A DNA stretch of 5,810 nt from positions 1 through 5,810 of the forward strand of contig JAAEEW010000258.1 in NCBI GenBank assembly GCA_013415595.1. Direction: 5' to 3'. Under the pieces are notes generated by a model. That model did not search any database and was not told the origin of the DNA. It worked only from the letters and a program-made list of their open reading frames with translations. Positions within the stretch are counted from its first letter, which is position 1. Each line of letters starts with the position of its first letter. Of the stretch, positions 1 to 5,349 are shown piece after piece. Origin of the DNA: Methanosarcinales archaeon (GTDB taxonomy: Archaea > Halobacteriota > Methanosarcinia > Methanotrichales > Methanotrichaceae). Position numbers and translations under genes: made by a program.

Positions 1-1532
1 AGGTGGAGAAGGCAGTGATCACCGTGCCCGCCTACTTCAACGACAATCAGAGACAGGCTACCAAGGACGCTGGTACCATAGCCGGGCTGGAGGTAGTGAG
101 GATAATCAACGAGCCGACGGCAGCGGCTCTGGCCTACGGCCTAGATAAGAAAGGGGAACAGTTGATCATGGTCTTCGACCTGGGCGGCGGGACCCTGGAT
201 GTGACCATCATGGAGATCGGCGAAGGGGTCTTCGAGGTCAAGTCCACCAGCGGCGACACCCAGCTGGGCGGCCGGGACATGGACGAGCGGCTGATGGCCT
301 ACGTCCTGGACAAGTTCAGGCAGGAATCGGGAGTGGATCTGCGCAACGACCCCATGGCCATGCAGAGGCTGCGGGAGGCGGTGGAGGTGGCCAAGATCGA
401 GCTATCCTCGGTATTGCAGACCAACCTCAACCTGCCCTACATCACCGCCGACGCCAGCGGGCCCAAGCACCTGACCATGACCATATCCCGGTCCAAGCTG
501 GAAGAGCTGGTGCAAGACGTCCTGGAGAGGTGCCGCAACCCCATGATGCAGGCCCTCAACGACTCCAAACTGCAGAAGGACGGCATCGACCGGGTGATTC
601 TGGTGGGCGGCCCGACCAGGATGCCTGTGGTCCAGGACTTCGTGAAGAAGGTCCTCGGCAAGGAGATCGAGAGGGGCGTGGACCCCATGGAGTGCGTGGC
701 CATGGGCGCTGCCATCCAGGCCGGCGTCCTGGGCGGAGAGGTCAAGGACATCCTCCTCCTGGACGTAACTCCCCTGAGCCTGGGCGTGGAGACCCTGGGC
801 GGGATCACCACCAAGCTGATCGACAGGAACACCACCATACCCACCCGCAATAGCCAGGTATTCACCACGGCGGCAGACAACCAGACCAGCGTGGAGATCA
901 ACGTGCTGCAGGGCGAGCGCCAGTTCTCCAGGGACAACGTCTCCCTGGGCCGGTTCACCCTGATGGGCATACCGCCCGCACCCCGGGGCATACCCCAGAT
1001 CGAGGTGACCTTCGATATCGACGCCAACGGCATAATTCACGTATCGGCCAAGGACCGGGCCACCGGGAAGGAGCAGAGGATCACCATTACCGCTCCCCAC
1101 AAGCTCTCCAAGGATGATATCGATCAGAAGGTCCGGGATGCAGAGAGGTACGCCCAGGAGGACGCCAAGCGCCGGGAGGAGGTTGAAGCCCGGAACCAGG
1201 CGGACACCCTGGCCTACACCTCGGAGAAGATGCTCAAGGAGGCTGGAGACGTGGCCACTCCCGAGCAGAAGGAGAAGATCGAGAAGGCCATCGCCGAGCT
1301 GAAAGAGGCCCTGGCGGGCACGGACATTCAGGCCATCAAGTCCAAGACCGAGGCCCTGCAGACCGCGGTCTACGACCTGTCTGCAGCCATGTACCAGCGG
1401 GCGGCTCAGCAGCAACAGCAAGCCCAGGGCGGCCAATCCGGAGCGGCCGGTGGGTCGGATGCCGGCTCCGGATCCGGCGAGTCAGGGGTCTACGACGCGG
1501 ACTACGAGGTCGTAAACGAGGACAGGAAGTAG
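1..1532 (+). CDS. dnaK: Molecular chaperone DnaK (Hsp70), 5'-truncated by window edge
   Basis: Cytosolic ATP-dependent Hsp70 chaperone that binds exposed hydrophobic peptides and cycles with DnaJ and GrpE. About 509 residues are present. The first legible stretch (EKAVITVPAYFND) aligns to roughly residue 140 of a typical DnaK, so about 135 N-terminal residues, including the first phosphate loop, lie upstream; the GTG at position 3 is an internal valine. Numbering within the visible part: INEPTAAALAYG at 35-46, the second phosphate motif FDLGGGTLDVT at 58-68, VGGPTRMP at 201-208, the interdomain linker VKDILLLDVTPLS at 247-259, the β-sandwich substrate domain to about 365, then the helical lid to about 465. 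The tail is a Q-run plus a Gly/Ser-rich linker ending in an acidic YEVVNEDRK. It stops at TAG, 31 bp before dnaJ, so the two are almost certainly cotranscribed. No internal damage is seen. Identification is certain. Confidence 0.98.
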   Translation, partial: VEKAVITVPAYFNDNQRQATKDAGTIAGLEVVRIINEPTAAALAYGLDKKGEQLIMVFDLGGGTLDVTIMEIGEGVFEVKSTSGDTQLGGRDMDERLMAYVLDKFRQESGVDLRNDPMAMQRLREAVEVAKIELSSVLQTNLNLPYITADASGPKHLTMTISRSKLEELVQDVLERCRNPMMQALNDSKLQKDGIDRVILVGGPTRMPVVQDFVKKVLGKEIERGVDPMECVAMGAAIQAGVLGGEVKDILLLDVTPLSLGVETLGGITTKLIDRNTTIPTRNSQVFTTAADNQTSVEINVLQGERQFSRDNVSLGRFTLMGIPPAPRGIPQIEVTFDIDANGIIHVSAKDRATGKEQRITITAPHKLSKDDIDQKVRDAERYAQEDAKRREEVEARNQADTLAYTSEKMLKEAGDVATPEQKEKIEKAIAELKEALAGTDIQAIKSKTEALQTAVYDLSAAMYQRAAQQQQQAQGGQSGAAGGSDAGSGSGESGVYDADYEVVNEDRK

Positions 1533-1549
1533 ACGGACCTCGAGCTGCT

Positions 1550-1555
1550 GGAGAG
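1550..1555 (+). promoter_or_regulatory. Ribosome binding site of dnaJ
   Basis: GGAGAG sits 8 nt before the ATG at 1564, in the 31-bp gap after the dnaK stop. It matches the archaeal anti-Shine-Dalgarno partner (GGAGGTGA) over GGAG and supports the ATG whose product begins with the canonical J-domain sequence. Confidence 0.6.
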
Positions 1556-1563
1556 TTTGGGAC

Positions 1564-2775
1564 ATGCCGGAGAAGAGAGACTACTACGATGTGCTGGGCG
1601 TCAGCAAGGAGGCCTCGGAGAAGGATATCAAGAGCGCTTACCGCAAGCTGGCCATGACCTATCATCCCGACCGTTCGGACGCTCCGGACGCGGAGGAGAA
1701 GTTCAAGGAGGTATCCGAGGCCTATGCCGTCCTCTCAGACGCCAACAAGCGCAAGCAGTACGACCAGTTCGGCCACTCCGGCATATCCGACCGCTACTCC
1801 CAGGAGGACCTGTTCCGGGGCGTGGACTTCGAGGACCTGCTCCGGGGATTTGGATTTGGCGGAGGACGGAGCGGAGGGATGGGCGGCGACCTCTTCGACA
1901 TGATCTTCGGCGGCCGGGGACGGGGGCCGGCCAAGGGAAGCGACCTGCGCTACGACCTGTCCATCACCCTGGAGGAGGCGGCCCGGGGAGTGGAGAAGAC
2001 CATCAAGGTTCCCCGAGCGGAGACCTGCAAGACCTGTTCCGGCTCCGGGTCCAAGCCCGGAACCACCCCGGACACCTGCAGCAACTGCCACGGATCGGGC
2101 CAGATCACCCGGGCCCAGAACACTCCTTTCGGTCAGATGATCTCTTCCACCGTCTGCCCCAAGTGCGGCGGCCGGGGAAAGATCATCACCACCCCCTGCG
2201 ACGATTGCGGCGGGATGGGAAGGACCCGCAAGATCCGGAAGATCAACGTCAAGATACCTCCAGGCGTGGACAGCGGCCAGCACCTCAAGCTGCGAGGCCA
2301 GGGAGAGGCGCCGCCACCCGGCGCGCCGGGCGGGGAGACGGGAGACCTGTACGTATTCATCAACGTCACCCCTCACCCCCTGTTCTTGCGTGAGGACAGC
2401 GACCTGCTCCACGAGGCCCGGGTGAGCATCACCCAGGCCGCCCTGGGCTACGATCTGGAGGTGCCCACCCTGGACGGCAAGGCCAGGATCAAGGTTCCTC
2501 CCGGAACCCAGTCCGGCTCCATCTTCCGGCTCAGGGGCAAAGGCATGCCCCGGCTTCACGGCATGGGCAGCGGAGACATGCACGTTCGAGTCAACGTCAA
2601 GATACCCACCGACCTGACCGACAGACAGCGGCAGCTCATGGAGGAGCTGGCGGCGGAGTTCGGGGAGATCAAAGGCCAGGGTTTCGAGCACAGGGGTCAT
2701 GCGGAGAAGAAGTCGGCGGAGAAGAAATCAGCCGACAAGAGCATCTTCGATAAGATCAAGGATGCAGTAGGCTAA
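1564..2775 (+). CDS. dnaJ: Type I (class A) co-chaperone DnaJ (Hsp40)
   Basis: J-protein of 403 residues that delivers substrates to DnaK and stimulates its ATPase. The domain order is complete: J-domain at 1-70 (RDYYDVLGVSKEAS, catalytic HPD at 34-36, KRKQYDQFG at 62-70); a Gly/Phe-rich linker at about 84-122; a zinc-finger domain with four CxxCxGxG-type motifs at C155/C158, C172/C175, C198/C201 and C212/C215, all eight cysteines present; then the two C-terminal β-domains with client and dimer regions to about 370. Length fits the family (about 375-400). The tail after residue 379 is a charged extension holding two copies of AEKKS and a partial third, then KSIFDKIKDAVG. It lies downstream of dnaK in the same direction and stops at TAA. 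The start is fixed by the J-domain and an upstream GGAG. Confidence 0.98.
   Translation: MPEKRDYYDVLGVSKEASEKDIKSAYRKLAMTYHPDRSDAPDAEEKFKEVSEAYAVLSDANKRKQYDQFGHSGISDRYSQEDLFRGVDFEDLLRGFGFGGGRSGGMGGDLFDMIFGGRGRGPAKGSDLRYDLSITLEEAARGVEKTIKVPRAETCKTCSGSGSKPGTTPDTCSNCHGSGQITRAQNTPFGQMISSTVCPKCGGRGKIITTPCDDCGGMGRTRKIRKINVKIPPGVDSGQHLKLRGQGEAPPPGAPGGETGDLYVFINVTPHPLFLREDSDLLHEARVSITQAALGYDLEVPTLDGKARIKVPPGTQSGSIFRLRGKGMPRLHGMGSGDMHVRVNVKIPTDLTDRQRQLMEELAAEFGEIKGQGFEHRGHAEKKSAEKKSADKSIFDKIKDAVG
2701..2742 (+). repeat. Short 15-bp tandem repeat at the dnaJ 3' end
   Basis: Two in-frame 15-bp units (2701-2715 and 2716-2730), each encoding AEKKS and differing only at synonymous third positions, are followed by a degenerate partial copy encoding ADKS. 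Together they form a lysine-rich linker after the conserved DnaJ fold. Confidence 0.7.
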
Positions 2776-2925
2776 AAATAGCCGGCGGAGAAGTGCGCCA
2801 TGCCTTCCTGCCCCGCATCTTTTCCAGGAAGTCCCCCTTCCCCGAATTTGGGCCGCGGATTCGGCAAAAGCTCCTTTTCGAAGAGAAGAGACGGCAGATT
2901 TTCCGGGCAAAGCGGCCAGAAGACC

Positions 2926-2931
2926 TTTTTT
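2926..2931 (+). terminator. T-run, candidate terminator of the dnaK-dnaJ transcript
   Basis: Six consecutive T residues, the longest T-run in the intergenic gap. Archaeal RNA polymerase commonly terminates at U-rich tracts without needing a hairpin. It lies about 150 bp past the dnaJ stop and just before the DUF77 gene, so termination here would avoid antisense read-through. Weaker T4 tracts at about 2819 and 2875 are alternatives. Confidence 0.4.
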
Positions 2932-2933
2932 AT

Positions 2934-2949
2934 GCCCTGATTTCAGGGC
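2934..2949. repeat. Perfect inverted repeat at the 3' end of the DUF77 gene
   Basis: GCCCTGA-TT-TCAGGGC is a perfect 7-bp inverted repeat with a 2-nt centre (or 6 bp with a 4-nt loop). It begins one base beyond the DUF77 stop codon and directly follows the T-run on the plus strand. On the minus strand it is followed by A residues, not T, so it is not a classical intrinsic terminator for DUF77. It may stabilise the 3' end or form part of a bidirectional termination zone. Confidence 0.5.
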
Positions 2950-2950
2950 C

Positions 2951-3250
2951 TCAAGGGCCCACCGCCGCGACGCCGCCCATCTTGGAGTCGATGGAGATGT
3001 CCTTGTCCAGACGGTAGTCGATGGTCACCGAGGTGATTATTCGGTGGACCTCCATATCCACCAGGATCTTGTTGGCCCGCTCGATGATCATGCACAGCTC
3101 CTCGAACGTCCTGGTCTCCACGGTGGTGCACATGGCCCCGGGGACGAACTTGACCCCGGACTTCTTCATCATCTCGTGGACCGCTCTCACGTACCTGCCG
3201 GCGCTGGTGCCTGCGCCCATGGGAATCAGGCTGAACTCTGCCACTATCAT
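2951..3250 (-). CDS. MTH1187/YqgV-family (DUF77, UPF0045) thiamine-binding-type protein
   Basis: A 99-residue single-domain protein of the MTH1187/YkoF-like ferredoxin-fold family, whose members are small oligomeric cytosolic proteins; some bind thiamine or its pyrimidine precursor. Recognisable family features are the first β-strand and turn MIVAEFSLIPMGAGTSAGRYV (residues 1-21 in two parts), the strand GAMCTTVE at 38-45, and the last strand with the basic/acidic turn RIITSVTIDYRLDK at 70-83. Length matches the family (about 95-105). It is transcribed alone, convergent with dnaJ and 74 bp downstream of pyrF on the same strand, with its own TATA-like element placed for a leaderless mRNA. No thiamine biosynthesis gene or THI-box is next to it, so the ligand remains inference. 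Confidence 0.85.
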   Translation of the reverse strand: MIVAEFSLIPMGAGTSAGRYVRAVHEMMKKSGVKFVPGAMCTTVETRTFEELCMIIERANKILVDMEVHRIITSVTIDYRLDKDISIDSKMGGVAAVGP

Positions 3251-3273
3251 GAATTAACAATTGGGTCATCAAG

Positions 3274-3290
3274 ATATAGAAAAGTTTTGA
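3274..3290 (-). promoter_or_regulatory. Candidate BRE/TATA promoter for the DUF77 gene
   Basis: On the minus strand TCAAAACTT (3290-3282, BRE-like) leads into TCTATAT (3280-3274). The upstream edge of the TATA-like box is about 30 nt from the ATG at 3250, so the predicted start of transcription falls on or within a few bases of the start codon. No Shine-Dalgarno sequence is visible, in keeping with a leaderless mRNA. The surrounding 74-bp gap (3251-3324) holds no gene. Confidence 0.45.
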
Positions 3291-3324
3291 GCGTGGAGCC
3301 TGTCAGCCCTTTGCTCCCGGGACT

Positions 3325-3969
3325 TCAGGGGGAGAGGCTCTGCAGAAGGGCTGAGGCAGCGGCATGTGGGTCCCTTGCCTCGATGACCGAGCGGCCCACG
3401 ATCAGATAGTCGGCTCCGGCCTGCAGGGCGTCCCGGGCCGATCCGCCCTGGGCTCCCACCCCGGGAGAGATTATGACCCGCCGGCCGATGACCGACCGGA
3501 TGGCCCGGATCCTCTCCGGACGGGTGGCCGGGGCCACCACCCCGGAGGCGTCCACCTCCACGGCCAGGGCGGCCATCCTCTCCGCCAGGGGGGCCATGAA
3601 ATCCAGGGCCCCGGGGTGGCTCATCTCCGTGACCACGTACAGGTCTGCGTCCCGGTCCCGGGCGGCCTTCACGCAGGCCTCCAGGCTGTCCCGGCCCACG
3701 AAGGCCTGGGCGATGAGGCCCCCGGCCCCGGCGTCCAGCACCTGCTCGCAGATCAGGCGGTTGGTGTTGGGGATGTCCGCCACCTTCAGGTCGGCGATCA
3801 CCGGAGCCAGCCGGGATACCTTCCCCACTATTCCCAGGCCGGCAGCCAGGATCAGGGGATAGCCTATCTTTATGGCGTCGAAGTACCCGGCCAGGCCCTC
3901 TGCCAGTTCCAGGGCCCTCTCCTGGGAGAGGACGTCCAGGGCCAGAATGAGCTGTCTGTCCTTCTTCAT
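3325..3969 (-). CDS. pyrF: Orotidine 5'-phosphate decarboxylase (archaeal type)
   Basis: Converts OMP to UMP, the final step of de novo pyrimidine synthesis, as a cytosolic TIM-barrel dimer. The product has 214 residues, short like archaeal homologues. The active-site signature DLKVADIPNTN gives D60, K62 and D65 (the D-x-K-x-x-D triad), with T69 next to it. Other conserved elements are LILALDV with D12, AIKIGYPL with K34, the TEMSHPG loop at 114-120, IISPGVGAQGG at 166-176, and VGRSVIEARDP at 191-201, where R193 binds phosphate. The start is ATG 3969, preceded by AGGTGA; a longer open frame back to 4062 adds residues that do not belong to the family and overlaps the upstream gene. It follows the HAD gene by 22 bp, so the two are probably cotranscribed. 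No defects are seen. Confidence 0.97.
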   Translation of the reverse strand: MKKDRQLILALDVLSQERALELAEGLAGYFDAIKIGYPLILAAGLGIVGKVSRLAPVIADLKVADIPNTNRLICEQVLDAGAGGLIAQAFVGRDSLEACVKAARDRDADLYVVTEMSHPGALDFMAPLAERMAALAVEVDASGVVAPATRPERIRAIRSVIGRRVIISPGVGAQGGSARDALQAGADYLIVGRSVIEARDPHAAASALLQSLSP

Positions 3970-3973
3970 GAGG

Positions 3974-3979
3974 TCACCT
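3974..3979 (-). promoter_or_regulatory. Strong ribosome binding site of pyrF
   Basis: The minus strand reads AGGTGA 4 nt before ATG 3969, a strong match to the archaeal 16S tail complement (GGAGGTGATCC). It settles the start codon against a 31-residue upstream extension and shows that translation of this second gene starts independently. Confidence 0.8.
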
Positions 3980-3991
3980 TTCCAATCAGGA

Positions 3992-4627
3992 TCAGGCGTA
4001 GTTGAGGATGTGCTCGGCTGCCTCACGCAGGTCACAGACCACCTCCCGGCCGCCGGCCTCACCCTTGCGGTCCAGGAATATGGCGTCCAGGCCGGCCTCC
4101 AGGGGAGACTGGTAGTCGTAGACGTAGTGATCCCCGATGTGCAGGACCTCCAGGGGCTTTCTGCCCATCCGCCAGCACACTTTCATGTACACGCTGGCCG
4201 ACTTCTTAACGTCGCAAAAGTCCGAGGTGGCGGAGAAGACCTGGTCGAACCGGTCCGCCAGCCCGTCCAGCTCCACCTCGATGAACTCCCGGGCGGCGTT
4301 GGAGGTTATCACCAGCTGGTAGCCGGAGAGGATTTCCAGAACCTCCTCCACCTCCGGAAATACCTCCACTTCGTGGGCAAACTGGTCCAGAAGGTCGTAC
4401 TTGCTGGCGTCCAGATCGAACCGGTCCAGCCAGTACTGCAGGTTGTACCACTCCAGATGGTCGCTGCCTATCTTCATGTACTGATCGACGACCGTCCTCC
4501 TGGCCTCTTCCAGGTCCAGGCCGTGGCGTTCCGCATAGAGGCCGGGCACCCCATCCATCCACACCCGGTCCACGAACCGAGGGCTGACCAGGGTACCATC
4601 CATGTCAAAGGAGATTACCTTAATCAT
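3992..4627 (-). CDS. HAD-superfamily hydrolase (HAD-IA-like phosphatase)
   Basis: A 211-residue haloacid dehalogenase-fold hydrolase, probably a Mg2+-dependent phosphatase for a small phosphorylated metabolite. Motif I is FDMDGT with nucleophile D8 and general acid D10; motif II is ITSN at 107-110; motif IV is HIGDHYVYD at 163-171, with D166 and D171 as metal ligands. An α-helical cap lies between motif I and motif II (about 15-90), the C1 position of HAD-IA enzymes. Motif III appears as DVKKSASVY, giving K141 or K142, and lacks the KPDP sequence common in this group. It is the first gene of a likely operon with pyrF, which hints at a nucleotide-related substrate, although HAD specificity cannot be read from motifs. 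The promoter is divergent from trmY; ATG 4627 has no Shine-Dalgarno sequence. Confidence 0.9.
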   Translation of the reverse strand: MIKVISFDMDGTLVSPRFVDRVWMDGVPGLYAERHGLDLEEARRTVVDQYMKIGSDHLEWYNLQYWLDRFDLDASKYDLLDQFAHEVEVFPEVEEVLEILSGYQLVITSNAAREFIEVELDGLADRFDQVFSATSDFCDVKKSASVYMKVCWRMGRKPLEVLHIGDHYVYDYQSPLEAGLDAIFLDRKGEAGGREVVCDLREAAEHILNYA

Positions 4628-4636
4628 CTTTACACT

Positions 4637-4650
4637 GAGAGTCGGCTCTC
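4637..4650. repeat. Inverted repeat next to the HAD gene transcription start
   Basis: GAGAG-TCGG-CTCTC, a perfect 5-bp inverted repeat with a 4-nt centre. It lies between the candidate HAD TATA box and the start codon, over the predicted transcription start, a usual position for an archaeal repressor site. It could instead form a small hairpin in the leader, or be chance. Confidence 0.3.
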
Positions 4651-4660
4651 TGCTCCAAGG

Positions 4661-4675
4661 TTATTATCACTTTCG
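4661..4675 (-). promoter_or_regulatory. Candidate BRE/TATA promoter for the HAD-pyrF unit
   Basis: On the minus strand CGAAAGT (4675-4669) is a good archaeal BRE and runs directly into GATAATAA (4668-4661), a TATA-like box. Transcription would begin about 30 nt downstream, near 4638, leaving a leader of roughly 10 nt before ATG 4627 with no Shine-Dalgarno sequence. Confidence 0.45.
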
Positions 4676-4678
4676 AGA

Positions 4679-4695
4679 CGAAGATGATTTATGAT
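4679..4695 (+). promoter_or_regulatory. Candidate BRE/TATA promoter for trmY-pus10
   Basis: Purine-rich CGAAGATGA (4679-4687) precedes TTTATGAT (4688-4695). The box begins exactly 30 nt before ATG 4718, which places the expected transcription start at the initiation codon and predicts a leaderless trmY mRNA. No Shine-Dalgarno-like sequence precedes the ATG. The box lies back to back with the divergent HAD promoter, about 20 bp apart. Confidence 0.45.
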
Positions 4696-4717
4696 TTAAG
4701 CGGCCCATGGTGCAGCC

Positions 4718-5332
4718 ATGCGCATATTTGTAGTGGTGGGGCACCTGGCCACGACCAGCCCCGATTTTTCCCTGGAGGACATTCCCGGCACTTCCGGGCG
4801 TCTGGATATCCTTTGCCGGTGCATCAACTCCGCATTCGTCCTCTCTCACGGCATACGAAGGGATGTCCAGGTCTACCTGGTGCTCTGCGGCGGGCCGGCC
4901 CAGAAGATCATCTGCCTGCAGGGCGACCGGCTCCGCCACCTGAATCCCGACGAGCGGACCACGGCCGCTCTGCTGAAGAAGGCCCTGGCCCTGGAGGCCG
5001 ACCGGAAATTCGTCCGGTCCACCCCCGGGATCTTCGTTCGACAGGGCGATCTGGCCGGCCTTCTCGCCGCCCTGAGGGAAGAGCACCCAAAACTGCCTCT
5101 GTACTACCTGAAGGAGGAGGGAGCAGACCAGCGCCAGGCAGGCATCGAAGAGGGCATCTACGTTCTGGGAGACCACCAGGGGATGACCGAAGAGGAGGAG
5201 GCCCTGCTGGAGGGGTGCAAATCTCAGTTGATCTCCATCGGTCCCCTGAGCCTGCACGCCGATCACTGCATCATCCTGATAAACAATGAGCTGGATAGAA
5301 TGAGCGTTGAAACGGGGAAGCAAGAGCCCTAG
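4718..5332 (+). CDS. trmY: tRNA (pseudouridine(54)-N1)-methyltransferase TrmY
   Basis: SPOUT-class, SAM-dependent methyltransferase that converts Ψ54 to m1Ψ54 in the T-loop of archaeal tRNAs. The product has 204 residues, the usual family size. Conserved blocks in order: GTSGRLDILCRC at 24-35, VLSHGIRRDV at 41-50, NPDERTTAALLKKAL at 76-90, STPGIFVR at 101-108, and the C-terminal trefoil-knot segments YVLGDHQGM at 148-156 (cofactor-binding loop) and SIGPLSLHADHC at 173-184, then LINNELDR. These agree well with the characterised Methanocaldococcus jannaschii enzyme as remembered. It is the first gene of a plus-strand unit; pus10, which makes the Ψ54 substrate, starts 17 bp after its TAG stop. 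The start codon is set by the MRIFVVVGH first strand and the TATA spacing. The gene looks intact. Confidence 0.95.
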   Translation: MRIFVVVGHLATTSPDFSLEDIPGTSGRLDILCRCINSAFVLSHGIRRDVQVYLVLCGGPAQKIICLQGDRLRHLNPDERTTAALLKKALALEADRKFVRSTPGIFVRQGDLAGLLAALREEHPKLPLYYLKEEGADQRQAGIEEGIYVLGDHQGMTEEEEALLEGCKSQLISIGPLSLHADHCIILINNELDRMSVETGKQEP

Positions 5333-5341
5333 AGGATAGTC

Positions 5342-5345
5342 AGGA
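5342..5345 (+). promoter_or_regulatory. Possible ribosome binding site of pus10
   Basis: AGGA lies 4 nt before ATG 5350. A second purine-rich match, GAGGAT at 5332-5337, overlaps the trmY stop but is 12 nt away. Both are modest. Together with the 17-bp spacing they support translation beginning at 5350 on a shared trmY-pus10 mRNA. Confidence 0.4.
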
Positions 5346-5349
5346 TTTT

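Larger units (their letters stand above)
2776..2950. other. Convergent intergenic region with clustered inverted repeats
   Basis: This gap separates the dnaJ stop from the stop of the oppositely oriented DUF77 gene. Several short inverted repeats lie here: GGAAG/CTTCC (2827-2841), CCGAAT/ATTCGG (2842-2864), AAAAG/CTTTT (2866-2878) and GCCCTGA/TCAGGGC (2934-2949). The first three nearly abut. No convincing gene is present: an open frame that starts at 2793 runs antisense through the DUF77 gene and resembles nothing known. The likely role is transcript 3' ends and termination for both flanking units. Confidence 0.5.

Noticed and set aside
3..5. GTG as the dnaK start codon
   Set aside because: It encodes an internal valine in the conserved VxxAVITVPAYF segment; the gene continues upstream of the window.
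402..1436. 344-residue open frame on the minus strand inside dnaK
   Set aside because: It is antisense to a clear dnaK; the product is Leu/Gly/His-rich low-complexity sequence with no recognisable domain. Long antisense frames opposite dnaK are a well-known effect of its codon use.
1533..2393. Frame following the dnaK TAG stays open to 2393, as if dnaK could be extended by TAG read-through
   Set aside because: The extension would be Arg/Gly/Pro-rich out-of-frame dnaJ sequence; dnaK already ends in a normal acidic tail and dnaJ occupies the region in the correct frame.
1735..2700. 321-residue open frame on the minus strand inside dnaJ
   Set aside because: Shadow of dnaJ in a GC-rich genome; no known motif and no plausible initiation context.
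2793..3017. 74-residue open frame across the convergent intergenic gap
   Set aside because: It overlaps the 3' end of the DUF77 gene on the other strand, has no Shine-Dalgarno sequence or TATA box, and its sequence is not recognisable.
3970..4062. Upstream start for pyrF adding 31 residues
   Set aside because: The added residues do not look like the family, overlap the HAD coding end, and the AGGTGA site sits right before ATG 3969.
3364..4687. Two long plus-strand frames (3364-4005 and 3872-4687) opposite pyrF and the HAD gene
   Set aside because: The minus-strand genes show full sets of family motifs; the plus-strand frames are compositional shadows.
4667..5323. 218-residue minus-strand frame opposite trmY
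   Set aside because: trmY is clear from conserved motifs on the plus strand, and this frame crosses the divergent promoter region.
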